Below, piece after piece: positions 46,055 to 57,953 of a DNA stretch of 64,000 bases (position 1 is its first letter; every line of letters begins with the position of its first letter). Both the position numbers and the translations under genes were made by a program. The notes beneath the pieces were generated by a model, which worked only from the letters and a program-made list of their open reading frames with translations, did no database searches and was not told where the DNA came from. Origin of the DNA: Sweltsa coloradensis (Eukaryota > Arthropoda > Insecta > Plecoptera > Chloroperlidae); assembly GCA_024449915.1 (NCBI GenBank), contig JAMZAV010000168.1, forward strand, positions 62,001 to 126,000, given 5' to 3'.

Positions 46055-46728
46055 GCGATTCTCTAAGGTCCGCGTTAACGTTAAATATCAATTCGGCGTA
46101 AATTAACGATAACATTGCGAGTTTGTGATTCACTAACGAATTTTATCGTCAGCGGACGTTAAAAGTGACGTCATTTTTAACGCGATCCAAACCCCTGCCT
46201 TTAGGCCTGCGTTAAAAAATATGGACGTTATGTTTACGTTTTTTCACCTCCACTTCAAATTTTAGAAGCATTGAATAATTGTATTTTGTTGTGATGGCTA
46301 CCTAAATAATCAATTCACAGGTTAATATATATGTTTTAGTGTAGTAAAGTATCTTCTATACTGCATTTATAACATACACAATTAGTAATAACAAAGATTA
46401 GACATGTAATAACATAACCTCAATTATGCAAAGAGTGCAATGCCGAATATAGAAGTGGTTTTGTCTTTCTATTCTAACTTCTTTGCTTTAAAGTCCTCTT
46501 CATTCCAGCGTTTTCATTGGCCGAGTGATCGAGATCACACAGCCTTCTCGAGAACTTGTCCAAACTAATATATAACAGGCGCCGGTCTGCTGCACCGGTA
46601 ACGCGCTTTTGAGACGGTTAACGCACCTTACAGTTTTGTTTTAAGGAATCGCGCGTTAACCTAACGTGCGGTAAATGTTTAACGTGGTGGCGTTAAATTT
46701 AACGTTAACGCGGACCTTAGAGAATCGC
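46055..46728. mobile_element. TIR element (GCGATTCTCTAAGG)
   Basis: TIRs of about 32 bp: GCGATTCTCTAAGGTCCGCG and its inverse, extending through TTAACGTTAAAT. 674 bp, no transposase. Superfamily not assigned. Confidence 0.75.
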
Positions 46729-47546
46729 AGTGCTGGTCTAGCGTGTGTGTAGTGCCTAGATGCAACAACACCACTGTGGTGCGCATGTGCGTGCCTCTGG
46801 GCCAAGTTAAACCCTGTTAGAGGATGGAGAGGAATGCATCTCCCCATTAAGCTTACCTCGGAGGTGCACTGAGAAGGTTTTATTCTATTTTCTGCGCATA
46901 GGCCTATGCCGGTGTTTCCAAGAAGTAGGCCTAGCCTAAATAAGCTATTTGCACCGACGTAAAACAAATTGATTTAAAACACCGGCGCTTCGCGCAACCA
47001 CCCCCACTCTTTTTTTATATTCGATTCATTCATAAATTGCATTTAATATCCTTTTTATTTGTTATCAAATTTGTTGAGTATTTAATGCATTGTTGTAATA
47101 TTACTAATTCAAATATTTACTTAAATGTAGTTCATTGTTGTGTCTGCATCTATGTAATTAGATTTATTTAGTTGTCCTCCTTTGTAAATCAGTTTTTATA
47201 ACTGAATAGGATAGACGTTAAATAAATAAATTAAATAAATAAACCCCCTACAAAACATTGACAAAAAATTCATTCATTTAAATCAAATAATTTATTTAAT
47301 AAACATCTTTGAATTTGATTGACTCTTGAGTCTAGACCAAGACAAAATTTTAAGCTAGTGTGGTGTGCCATAGCAATTTCTTTTTCTTATTACTTGGTCT
47401 TGATCAGATGAGTGTATTCGGACAATTGGTCTTCTTATTTAACCTGGCACTCATCAAGGTCAAGCGAGAGCATGCATGCCAACATTGACAGGTAATGAGA
47501 TGGGACAAGAGGTGGCTAATGTGTTATATACTGCTTTTGTTTTTAG
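46729..47546. other. Upstream region of locus 2
   Basis: Contains an AAATCAGTTTTTATAACTGA SINE-tail-like segment at about 47188. A strong acceptor CTGCTTTTGTTTTTAG ends at 47546, so a non-coding 5' exon may lie upstream. Confidence 0.45.
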
Positions 47547-47574
47547 ACTGAATTACTTGAGGCATACATCAACC

Positions 47575-47696
47575 ATGGTATTTCAGTGGCATGGTTGTGC
47601 ATGTTCTTTCAAAGGCTGTAACGCGATGGGTTGGCAAACAGATGAAGTATGGGGCAAATTACAATTCTTTCGCTATCCCATCCGCGATAAACTAAG
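47575..47696 (+). CDS. Locus 2 exon 1: first half of a THAP domain
   Basis: Met at 47575 has a good start context (CAACCATGG) and lies 28 bp after the acceptor at 47546. Encodes MVFQWHGCACSFKGCN...LQFFRYPIRDKL, with zinc Cys C10 and C15. Ends CTAAG|GTAAGT in phase 2, splitting an Arg codon. The second half is at 47964. Together they form a THAP domain divided by an intron, unlike the one-exon THAP cassettes of locus 1 but like the decayed exon at 11470. Confidence 0.82.
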
Positions 47697-47740
47697 GTAA
47701 GTAGGCATAATCATGTAAAGTACGTAGGCTAACTAGCAAT

Positions 47741-47830
47741 AGAGTAAGATTGATTGATTGATTGTCGTCTTTGTTGATGGCGTGGTTAAGGACTGTAAGG
47801 CCTTCTCTTACCCAACCAGAGATTTATCAT
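47741..47830 (-). repeat. SINE 3' end (inverse of the 41090 family)
   Basis: GATTGATTGATTGTCGTCTT followed by GATGGCG and AAGGCCTTCTCTTACCC, in the intron between the two THAP exons. Confidence 0.6.
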
Positions 47831-47963
47831 AGGCCTACGTCATATTACACATAGCCTAATAAAACAACAAATACGTAATACGTATTGCATTAAAGTAGGC
47901 CAAGTAACATGAAATAACACCTATATAGGCCTATTTGACTTCATTGTTTCCTTATTCTTCTAG

Positions 47964-48172
47964 GTGTTTACAGTGGGTTCTTAATTCCGGCAACGATAAG
48001 TTGTTGGAGATACCTAAAGAAAAGCTTAAAACCCGCCGCGTATGCTCGAAACATTTCAAGCCAGATTATGTAGTGAATAAGAGGCTGGTTTTCAATGCTC
48101 GACCTGAGTGGTTTGAAACTATTGTGACACCAGGTGTTTCAGACGTATCTCAGTCATCATCTTCTAGCACTG
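47964..48172 (+). CDS. Locus 2 exon 2: second half of the THAP domain
   Basis: Acceptor TTATTCTTCTAG|GTGTTTACAG. Reads CLQWVLNSGNDKLLEIP and RRVCSKHFKPDYVV (C68-x2-H71), then LVFNARPEWF where the AVPTxF box normally stands; this substitution is unusual. A Ser/Thr-rich end follows. Donor ACTG|GTAAGT, phase 1, as in all locus 1 THAP exons. Confidence 0.85.
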
Positions 48173-49626
48173 GTAAGTTTGATTTATGTATTTAAAATGA
48201 CACTATGCATTTTGTAAGTTAACATTGTGCCATGGAAGTAAAGCTATTAAATTGTACAAATACAAATTTAGACTGTCACAACTAATCAGATCATGTGCAA
48301 GACAATGACATCGATCTAGCATTTTGTACGATTTTTGTGCACATTTTTGGCTTATCTCTGCCACCATGCATTGGTCGTTTTCTTGTCCGATTATTTTGTG
48401 TGCTTACTTTGCAGCTTGTTTGTTTGTTTGTTTGTTTTTATTAGCCATCCAGGGGGCATGTGACCAGGCTTTAGTTCTATACTAGGAAAACGCCAAAGGG
48501 TCTGTCCATGGTTTCTCTTGTGACCGTTTGCAAGAATTTTGAGTATTACTTAGATCACAGTTTTTTATTTATTGGAGCGTTTTCTGTCAAATTTGTGTAA
48601 ATAATTCAAGTTAAAAATAATTTATTAATGTTCAAAATCTCAAACAGATTGGTACATCCAAAGACTTACAAAAAATTAAAGTTCATCAGTTTCCTCTTGT
48701 GACAAGGTAAGCACACTGAAATGTACATGTCAAGTTTCAAGTCCTGACCTATCAAATCTAACTTCATTTTGAAATAAAAAACTTGTCTGATCACCAATCC
48801 CTAACTAATGTATTAAACAACACTTGATTTGTTAACATTGGGTTAAAGATAATGACATTATTCATATTTATACTAAACATGTATGGTTTCTCTTGTGACA
48901 GTTTCTCTTGTGACATATGTGAACCAGTATTAAGCAAGGTTAATATTAGTTACAAAGCATTGGTTTTTATCAATCAATAGTCATACTGTCATTAGAGAAG
49001 CAACAAGATAAATTACAGGTAGAGTGGAATAATATATATTTACAAAACAAATGGTAAAATGTTGACAATCAATTGGTTAACTACTGAAATATATGAGATC
49101 GATTATTAGCTAAACAGTTAAAAACAAGTGTAAAAGTGCAAGTGCTAGTAAAAGCATTTATGATGGATTGATTGACCATGTTGATTTATAAGATTTATCA
49201 ACATCAAAAGAGCTTAACACAAAATATTTATAGGGAAATGAGCAATGAAACAACACGCTGAAATTCCACAGCTTCAACGCAAAAGATAGCTACACGCGGA
49301 CGCCCTGAATACGTAACTAAATTAGGTGCTGCATTCAGTTTGGCTAAAAGAGTGTTCTTTGCCAGTAGGCCTATAGCAAAATCATTGATAGCAGGCCACA
49401 TAAATCGGTTTGGCCCACAAACTTTCATAAATATAACTCAAAAGTCAAAACGGTTTAGTTTTAGCGTTAGTTTTAGCCATTTGATAGGCATAGAGCTGTA
49501 AAGTGAACCAGTTATTTGATAAAATTTGTTTAGGCTATAAAATTAACAGGCTGCTTAGTTTTCTAAAACAGTCTAGGCCTAGGTCTAAGCCCAACACCTC
49601 TGGACTTGAACCTACCCCTACCTAGA

Positions 49627-50235
49627 ACTAGGGAAACGCCAAAGTCGTTGTTAAACGAGTGAGTTAGCCAAGTGTTTTGACTTCTAAAACCGGACCGTCT
49701 GGTCACCTTACAGGAACTCACTCTGCTTGCCGCAATAATTATTTAAATTGAACATTCAAAATGCGAATCGTATTCAAAACGTATTAGCGTGAAACATTAA
49801 CAAATTTCCAAGATAAAACAAAATCACCTAATTTTTATTTCCTATTAATTAACACCCTCAAAAATAATATGTGGGTGTAAAAATATAAAAAAGTTAGAAC
49901 TGACGGGTATCGAACCCCATCCATCCGTGCGGTAGGCTAAATGGTTACCACTACGCCATGCAGGCCACGTCAACCTCGTCCTACTAACTGCTACGAAACA
50001 AATGCCATTGATATTATTAAAAATCACATTTTTATTTATTGTAGGCTTAAATCGCAATGGATCAAGCTGATTTTGTTAACAGTTCTTAGTAAACTCGTAC
50101 CGGATGTCTGTTTAAAATTTCAGCGCAATCTGTTCAGCGGTTCGGCTGATTTTCGACGTACAGACAGACAGAATCACAGAATGAGATCCGTTTGAGTTGA
50201 ATAGAGACACTCGGTCGCTCCGCTCCCTCGTTTAA
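49627..50235 (-). mobile_element. Helentron/HINE-like repeat, copy F
   Basis: The minus strand starts TTAAACGAGGGAGCGGAGCG and ends CTCACTCGTTTAACAACG, CTTTGGCGTTTCCCTAGT. Inside is a tRNA-like segment and CTGTTCAGCGG...CTGTCTGTCTG. Confidence 0.7.
49898..49975 (-). repeat. tRNA-like segment inside the Helentron-like copy F
   Basis: The minus strand has GGCGTAGTGGTAACC (box A-like) and GGGGTTCGATACCCGTC (box B). Confidence 0.6.
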
Positions 50236-51162
50236 TCATAGGTCTTTTGCCTACATTCAAACCACTTAGTTCCCGTGACTAGGCTTAGGCCCAGTAAAAG
50301 TATGATCTCTAAAAGTTACCCATGTCATGTCCCTGCCTAAAAGTTGTTAACATATCAATTCTAGGACCTACTGTTAAAAGTTCTACCTTGCCTAAGCCTA
50401 GCATTTCTAACCCTATTCTGGCCCGGATTCCATTAGTGATTCTGAATCTAGATCTAAGTATTTTACAGTAGGCCTATTATAACATGCATATTATTTCAAT
50501 AGAGCCTAAAATGTTGATGTTTTACTATACATAATGGGAATTAAACTTAGAATAACAACAACAACAACAACAACAAGTAGAACCATGTGCTTAAAAAATG
50601 TGGTTTCTCTTGTGACAAGTTCTTCGGTTTCCTCTTGTGACTGATATTGAGATCTAACTAGAAGGCTGTGTATTGAACTCAGGTTGATGCCACTTACACC
50701 ATCTATTTAGTGTGGCATGAACTAGCACTGTGCCAAGTTTTGGGTCAATAAATGCAATACTCTGTTCTTACAGCTAGTTGAATCACTATTTGGTTTCTCT
50801 TGTGACAGCTTCAAATACAGATTTGAAAATCATATTTCCACAAATCTTCTTTTATTCTTAGGGGTTTAAAGATAGTAGATTAATAAAATATACACTTTGC
50901 TGAATAACTGGGTACAATTTTTTTTATGTAAGTCAATTAGAAAACTTTTGATAAACATCCAAAGTTAAACATTATTTTCCGGCGTTTTTCCGTTTTAAAA
51001 ATTTCCACGTTTAACTTTGTTTTGAACACACATGTATTAAAATAAACTTCACAAGGCATAATAAATAAGATAGTGTGATCTTTTGTGATTAATTTGATGT
51101 ATCATACTTAGTTGTAACATTATTTTTTATATTTTGTTATTTTGGATACTTTCTCATGGACA

Positions 51163-52656
51163 TACCCCAAAGTCGTTGTTAGACGAGTGAGTGAGCCATG
51201 TGTTGAGTACCCGGTAACATAAATATATTACTAGCCTATCATAGCCTAGAGTGGCGCATTATGGCCTTGGCTACAGTTGACGCACCTTTATACCAACGAA
51301 ATTTAAAAATCTTTTATTTATGCCAATATAATATCAAACTTAAATGCAAATGTTCTCGGGTACTCAACACTTGACTCGCTCACTCGTCTAACAACGACTT
51401 GGGCGTTTTCCTAGTCTGTTGGCTAAGGCGTCCTTATACTCAAAATGTGGGGGATCTGGGTTCAATCTCCTAGTCGGGAAAGTTTATTTAATTTCTGGAT
51501 TGTATTTTAAAAATTTAAACATATTTTGAAATGCATATAACGTATCATCTGTGACAATTCTAAGGAAAACATAGCCAGTACAAAATTGAAAATACGTGTA
51601 AATATTGCAAGGTTTGGGGGTACCTCGACTCCTCGAGCGTGCAAAATTTGATACACCTTAGGCCCCCGCGGCACCCCGCAAAATCCTTGTACATAATACA
51701 AGTAAAAACAAGTTGTTTTTTAAATATAGGGCCTACAAAATACAGTAAGTAAATAATGAATTTTACACAATAAATAAATAAATATAGGCTTCTAATCGAC
51801 TCATTACAACAGTTTTTATTCAAAATGGTCCCAATTGAAAAATGGATATTGCGCAATCACGCAGCAACAATGCTGATCTTGATTCCTATTTCCTATGCTA
51901 GCTGCCACCCCCCAAATTGGGCGATAGTGAATCGACTGAAGTGACGCGTAAAAACTAATGTTCATAACTATCGCGTAAATAGGTAAGTTAAATGCGCGAG
52001 CAGTGATACTATAAAGAATCTGTGAAAACACGGTTGTATGAGGACAGCTACTTAGCCCTGGGATTCACGTGGTGCGCTGGTGAAGAAATACCTAGCCCTG
52101 AGTGCTTTGTCTGTGGTGCAAAGTTAACAAATCAATGTATGGTTCCTAGCAAATTGAAACGTAATTTATTTTTAGAAAACGTAGTCAACAATTGACATCA
52201 AATTGCTTATTTCTAAAAAAAAATTGTTTACCAGACCTGCTAAATTAACTACATGGCTGAAGAGGGTGCCGCAAAATTATTAAATGTAGCAATGGGGTGC
52301 CTTGAGTTGAAAAAGGTTGGGAACCACTGCCTTAGGCACTGCATTTCACTGCCAGACAAATAACAAACAAAAAAATATTTTTTTAAACAAAACCATTGTT
52401 GTTGAAATAATTACTACTCATTAGCAGCCTATATTTCAATTTATTATTTCTTGTAGGTTTAAATCGCAATGGATCTAGCTGATTTTGTTAGCAGTTCTCA
52501 GTAAATTCGTACCGGATGTCTGTTTAAAATTTCAGCGCAATCTGTTCAGCAAATCGTCTGATTTTTAATGTACACACACTCACACACACAGACTCACAGA
52601 ATAAGCACCGTTTGAGTTGAATGGAGACACTCAGTCGCTTCGCTCCCTCGTCTAAT
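51163..52656 (-). mobile_element. Helentron/HINE-like repeat, copy G (composite)
   Basis: The minus strand starts TTAGACGAGGGAGCGAAGCG at 52656 and ends CTAACAACGACTTTGGGG near 51165. At 51355-51418 a second, oppositely oriented 3' end (CTCGTCTAACAACG, GCGTTTTCCTAGT) faces it, making a palindrome of about 250 bp. The right part (52445-52650) is near-identical to 50040-50235. Confidence 0.6.
51419..51495 (+). repeat. tRNA-like segment
   Basis: TGTTGGCTAAGGCGTCC and CTGGGTTCAATCTCC, followed by AATTTCTGGATTG. SINE head remnant directly after a CTAGT terminus. Confidence 0.5.
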
Positions 52657-52799
52657 TAGGTAACTTAGATAAAAATAAATGAATAAGAAGAACATTAATT
52701 TCAAATATCGAACCATTAACAATAAACTGATTTATCATTACGGTAGGTCAGTTGCTGTAATAAAATCATGTAGTACACTGTAGGCCTACTTATCTTTTT

Positions 52800-54080
52800 G
52801 TAACAATTTTGTCAGCTCATTTTTTAATTTAATATAATTATATTGCGGTTTATCTTTGATTTCTTTTGGAACAAGGTTGTAGAGAATGTTATTTATATAA
52901 TCAGAGTTTTTCTGGCCAAGGTTTGTAGAACATTGGCTAAGATGGAGATCATGTTTTTGTCTTGTGTTGTGCGTATGTATATTAGCGTTAACTGCAAGGA
53001 TGTGGATGTTTTTCTTAATGCTTACGACTGACTTGAGAATGTAAAGACATGGAACTGTAAGAATATTTCAGAGCAATAAAGTAAGGTTTACAATGCTCCA
53101 TCTGCCCAAGGGAATATAATGCTCTAATTGCTCGTTTTTGCATAATGAAAACTTTTTCAATGTGAGTTGACATTCCCCAAAATTCTGTTCCGTATCTCAT
53201 ATGTGATTCAAATAGAGAAAAGTAGCATAATTTAGCAGTTGATACATTGCTTATTTGTTTGTTGCTTTTAATTGCAAAACTTGATTAAATTTAAAAAAAC
53301 TAGTTGATATAAAGCCAAATACAGGCAGCGGAGATGAGATTCCTGAGGAGCACAGTGGGCAAGACAAGAAGAGATAGAATTAGAAATACGAACATCAGAG
53401 AGATGCTTGGGGTGGAGAAGTTAGGTGACAGGATGGGAAGGACATGGCTGAGATGGTTTGGGCATATGAAACAAATGACGGAAGAGAGGATGCCCAGGAG
53501 AATGTATGAGAAAAGGATTGAAGGAGAAAGAAGAAGGGAGAGACCAAGGATGAGATGGAAGGAGACCATAGCAAGAGACCTACATGAGGAGAGAGCTGGG
53601 AGGATGTAGCAGAGACACGATTGTGGGAGGATAGAAAGAAGTGGAAGAATTTGGTAGCGAAACCCAAGCTGACCCTGCCAGAAGTAGGAAACCGCGATGG
53701 ATAATGATGATGATGAATTGCAAAACAAGCAAGAGCTGAGTTTTTTTGTATTTGTGTCTTAATGTGAGAATGCCATGTTAAGTTTTGATCTGTTGTTATG
53801 CGTAGAAAGTTTGTTTGTTCAACTAAGTTTAAATTTGTCATTTGAATTTTCAAGGCATTGTATGATGTTTAGTGATTTGTTTTTTTGTATTGAATGGAAT
53901 TGGATAAAGTTAGTTTTTAGAGCGCTAAGCAATAGTTTGTTCATTGTAAACCATTCAGTAGATTCAGTAAGTCTTTTATCTCCCTGTTCTAAAACTGTGT
54001 CCGCAGCCGTTGCTAGTAGTAAAATCATCAGCAACCCTACAGCATTAACGCTTTGTTGGACGTGATCGGAAGCCATCTCC
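52800..54080 (-). mobile_element. LINE reverse-transcriptase remnant, interrupted by another LINE
   Basis: Minus strand, from right to left: RT palm remnant near 53980, FLRITTDQNLTWHSHIKTQI at about 53790, then after the inserted element KQISNVSTAKLCYFS and RYGTEFWGMSTHIEKVFIMQ at about 53150. The order is that of Jockey/Rex-like RTs. Several frameshifts. Confidence 0.75.
53281..53716 (+). mobile_element. LINE 3' copy nested in the older LINE
   Basis: Carries AEMRFLRSTVGKTRRDRIRN-type sequence through MRFLRS...WLRWFGHMKQM and a GATGATGATGA tail. Flanked by a perfect 10-bp duplication ATTGCAAAAC (53271-53280, 53717-53726). Same family as 27320. Confidence 0.85.
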
Positions 54081-54129
54081 CAATTAGTCGGCTAGATTTC
54101 ACTAAAAAAATACATACATTTTGTTACAG

Positions 54130-54347
54130 ATCAAATTGAACAAAACCACCAACTAAAGCAACAGGCTCAAACTTTAGATACAACCAGAATCCTCCATTTG
54201 AGAAAGTTGTTGCCCACTAGTTCTCCTGCTACTGACAAGATTATTCCGAACTCAGCAGACACTGTCGCCACTAGTTCTCCTGCTACTGACAAGATTATTC
54301 CGAACTCAGCAGACACTGCCGTGCAAAATATACAACCTGAGACAACA
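54130..54347 (+). CDS. Locus 2 exon 3: linker
   Basis: Acceptor TTTTGTTACAG|ATC, donor ACAACA|GTAAGT, entering in phase 1 and leaving in phase 0. Starts Gln-rich (QIEQNHQLKQQAQTL, possible short coiled coil). Contains a 54-bp in-frame tandem duplication (TSSPATDKIIPNSADT twice). No known domain. Equivalent in position, not in sequence, to the 23528 exon of locus 1. Confidence 0.75.
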
Positions 54348-54848
54348 GTAAGTAGCCTGTCTGCTCTATGCTTTACAGGCTAAATCATGCTCCAAGTCAT
54401 AATATCAATCTTAATGACTTTCAACTATTTTGTCATTTTTTGCCTTTTGTAACTTTCTGTTCAGTATTGGCCCTGGGAAGCCTACCATTATTATATTGTT
54501 ATTTGTTAAATTCTTAGCCTTTTGAAAAGATGTGTTTGATAAACTTATGTAATGAATCACCAGTGTTTAATGTAGGCTTCCACTTACATAAAACAAAGTG
54601 ATGTGGATAGTAGTTTAAAATAAAAATAACTCAAGTAATTTAATTTACCATCACAACAGTAAAATTGGTAGTTTTTTATTATTATAATCTATTTATTTAT
54701 TTATTTGTAGTCAGTTGATGGTATACATAATATAAGCTATTAGCTTATATACATGTCCACATAGACCCTATAGTAAGCTCTCAAAATTAACATAAAATAA
54801 CTAATATTTAACTACATTATTGTATTCCTATAAACTAGGCCTACCTAT
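54348..54848. other. Intron 3 of locus 2, first part
   Basis: AT-rich, nothing recognised. Confidence 0.4.
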
Positions 54849-55241
54849 GCTAAGGGCCGGTAGGTATTACAATCAACAAATAATAAACGTTAACTGTAGC
54901 AAATAGTTATCTGTCGGATAAGCTATCTGTCCAATAACTACCTAGTACGCGTATTACAAAGGAAGTTAATCCTCCCAATAGCTATTTGGAACATTCTGAT
55001 CGAGTGGATAGTCCACGCGTCGTGAGAACTGCCACCTCGAAAGTGTTTGATACCAAAATAAGCAGGATTTGCAAACATATGCTGCATACAGCTGTGAATT
55101 ACATTCAAGAAATATTGGCAGAAGGTTTATAAAGCATTGAAAGTGTTCTTATTGTAATCGTGAAGCTTTTACACTCGACTCTAGTCAGCGTGCATATCTA
55201 CCGGGCTGGATGAGTATCGGTCTAGACCGACGCCCACTGCA

Positions 55242-55313
55242 GACGCTGCTAGCCGAGTGGTTAGCGCGCAAGTTTTGCACGCGAGAGGTCGACGGTTCGA
55301 TTCCCGCCTGGGA
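55242..55313 (+). repeat. tRNA-like sequence
   Basis: GCTAGCCGAGTGGTTAGCGC (box A-like) and GACGGTTCGATTCCCGCC (box B). The acceptor stem does not pair well, so likely a SINE or tRNA pseudogene. Confidence 0.6.
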
Positions 55314-55741
55314 AAACTTTTTTACTTTTTTTTACTCATCCCATCATTATTGTGTTCACTTATTATCAATGACGAATGTCAATTTTTATAACTTTTCCTT
55401 GTAATTCTCACTCAAAAAAAGACTCAACATTTTGCTCTTTACGTCTGCAAGTCTACACCCAACGCGACCCTCAAATTGAAGCTCATATTTACAGATCGTT
55501 GATTACATAATATGTTTACCACGGGCGTTGGTTCTTATTACTATTGAAATTAAATATTTAGTAATTTTTTTACATCTAGCACATTCCAAAATATTTGGCT
55601 TTGGTGTGATAAGACTTTATTTAAAATAAATCCACGAAGCTTACTCTATAATCTATGTACGAGTAAAATATGCACAGTAAAATCAATTCAACAATGTATG
55701 CTGACAAAAAGAACGAATTATTAATTAATTAATGACCGTCA

Positions 55742-56070
55742 TTGGGCCCGGGCTCTGCAAATCGTACAATGCGATTCAAGAGAAAGAGTCTACCTCGCAA
55801 ACATCAGCAAGTAAGAGGGCAGTCAGTATATCACTCCCTGAATTCTAGAGGCGAGCTCTGACAATCGTCGTCGGGGACACATCCCCTTCCTTGACGATCT
55901 CCCCGACGACGATGACAATGACGATGACGACCGCGACGTCAGAATCCCCCTTCATCCCCTTAACCGTGGCTGGTTCTGACCAGCATGGGGCCCTCCTCCC
56001 CGTATCCCCTAGGGTGAGTTGGTGCATTATGAGGACCAAACGGTTGGCGTTTCCTTAATCCAAATAAACC
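55742..56070 (+). repeat. Dispersed GC-rich repeat (GAGGCGAGCTCTG family), copy 3
   Basis: Full-length relative to the copy in the broken THAP exon: starts ATTGGGCCCGGGCTCTG and ends CTTAATCCAAATAAACC. Confidence 0.75.
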
Positions 56071-56470
56071 AAAACCGATTATTATGCTGAATATAAGATG
56101 AACAATTGGCCCAATAAAAATGAATTTGAAAAAATAATAATAACAAAAAATAATTGTTCATTATTTATTTATTTTTCAATTATTGTGATAGATAATCAAT
56201 TAAAATGGTTGTTAAAATCATTTCGTTTATTTGTTTTATCTTAGTTTTATTTTTTAATCAGTTTTTATGAATTTTTTTACACCCTTATTCATCGAATAGC
56301 GCGCTATCGGCCAGTTGAACCTCCCAATAAGAATCCGACAAATAAGCCGCTCCTATTCTTAAGAATAGTGCTATTTGTCGATTGTAAGACCGAAATAACG
56401 CTATTTGCTACAGTTAGCTTATTTGTTACAAATAACTTTCTTATTTGTTGATTGTAATACCGGCCCTAAG

Positions 56471-57953
56471 TGGGCTAATTTACTCAAACAATCTAAACCT
56501 AAACCTAGGATAGTCTGTAGCTGTTACATTGTAATTTTCTCTTATTGTAGGAACTCTTTGACTGAATAGAAGGAGTATTTTAATAATACATTTTTCAGTT
56601 CATACTTAAATCTAGCCATCATTAAGCCATTGCCGTTTTTTCTGTGTCTCTGTCTGACAGGGTCAGCTTAAGACGTTTCCAGAGCCCGTGTTCCAAGTTT
56701 TGCCGCTAGGTTTCGAGACCAGTAATGTGGATGTCTACTTGTCCGGCAAAAATGCTTTTAAAAGTTCAGCGTTTCTCCTACAGATGGGGTGGTGAAAATA
56801 CACAAGGGTTTGAGTTTTGAATTTCAACTGATTTCGGATGTGTGTTGTGACGCACGGCCCACCATTGTCGTTCAAGGTCGCTTCTTTTGAATGGATCGCC
56901 TCACTCAGCCGGCGAGCGGTCAGGTAGTCGGGGGTAATTGCTTTCTCGAAGCTAGCCGGGTGAGGGTTTTCTACCTTTTGTATTCTCTTTCTGTTCTTAT
57001 TGTTCTATTTATTTATTGACATTTTTTTGTTTAATTGCAAATATCTAATAAAATTGTTGAAATGTTAAGCGTGTGTCTTGAATTTTGTTTTTTTGGACGT
57101 AATTCTACGATAAAAACTGACTGAGTTACGGATAATGATTCTATAATAATATGTGAATAATATTTACATTCAATAAAACATTGTCCATATTTCAGTCAGT
57201 TTTGATCGTAGACACTAGGGAAAAAACCGCATTTCATAACTCAAACTACACATTTAAACTGCGTCATTAAATATTTTCAATTATAAAAAAATATTTTGCT
57301 GAATAAATTATTTTCATCACAATAGATTTGAAATGGACGAAGGCAGGTTTAAAAAAAAAACATGTTCCTCCCAAACTCGCTCACTTGAATGCCCCGATGC
57401 CTGCCTCGTTATCCCCTCACGATTTAAAAAAAAAAAAAGTGGAAAGGGAAAAGTGTACAAAGATTAGGCCAGGCCGCCTCGCCTATACTAATTAGTTAAA
57501 TAGGCTGATGTAGCCCCACTACAAAGCCACGAATAAATGCATTTGAAGTAATTCTCATTGTAGGGTGCACACCAGCGTTTCTTTCTGTGATTAGTAATAT
57601 CTGTGATCGACCTTCGGCAGAGCACAAAGAACATTGTTAATTTTAGCATAACTTGACATATTCATGTTAAGACATATTTTTATCTATACCTGATTGCGTA
57701 ATCTGTAGAAGTTCCATCGCGTTGAAACTGTAATCCTGATGGACCAGGCTGGAGAGAAGCAATCAAGTTGGTCTGTTCCGTTACGTCGTAAGTTGTTACA
57801 TTATTTAGTCCCTAAAATGAGTGTGTATGTAAATAATAAAAGGTAAATATTATATTTGCGAAGCGTTGAACGTGTGGAGGGGGGGGGGGCGTTTAAAAGG
57901 GAAATAACTTGAATTTGATGTAACATCACGCGATCTAAACCGATGCTTTTCAA
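56471..57953. other. Intron 3 of locus 2, middle
   Basis: 56609-56700 resembles the inverted LINE tail (CATTGCC...GACAGGGTCAGCTT). An AATAAA lies near 57046 but no supported exon precedes it. Otherwise nothing recognised. Confidence 0.4.

Larger units (their letters stand above)
48481..50810 (+). repeat. Dispersed GTTTC(C)TCTTGTGAC motif, seven copies
   Basis: GTTTCTCTTGTGAC or GTTTCCTCTTGTGAC begins at about 48511, 48689, 48886, 48901, 50603, 50627 and 50793, all on the + strand inside intron 2 of locus 2. The first lies just after a Helentron-like terminus ACTAGGAAAACGCC at 48482. Confidence 0.75.
54849..56470. mobile_element. Large TIR element
   Basis: AAGGGCCGGTAGGTATTAC at the left, GTAATACCGGCCCTAA at the right, with a shared inner block ATTACAATCAACAAATAA and CTGTAGCAAATAG. 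1.6 kb, containing a tRNA-like sequence (55242) and a GAGGCGAGCTCTG repeat (55742). No transposase. Confidence 0.65.

Noticed and set aside
56661..56796. A 45-codon open segment after a good acceptor, with AATAAA at about 57046, as an alternative last exon of locus 2
   Set aside because: The acceptor region matches the inverted LINE tail (GACAGGGTCAGCTT), so the signal is probably repeat-derived and no conserved domain is encoded.
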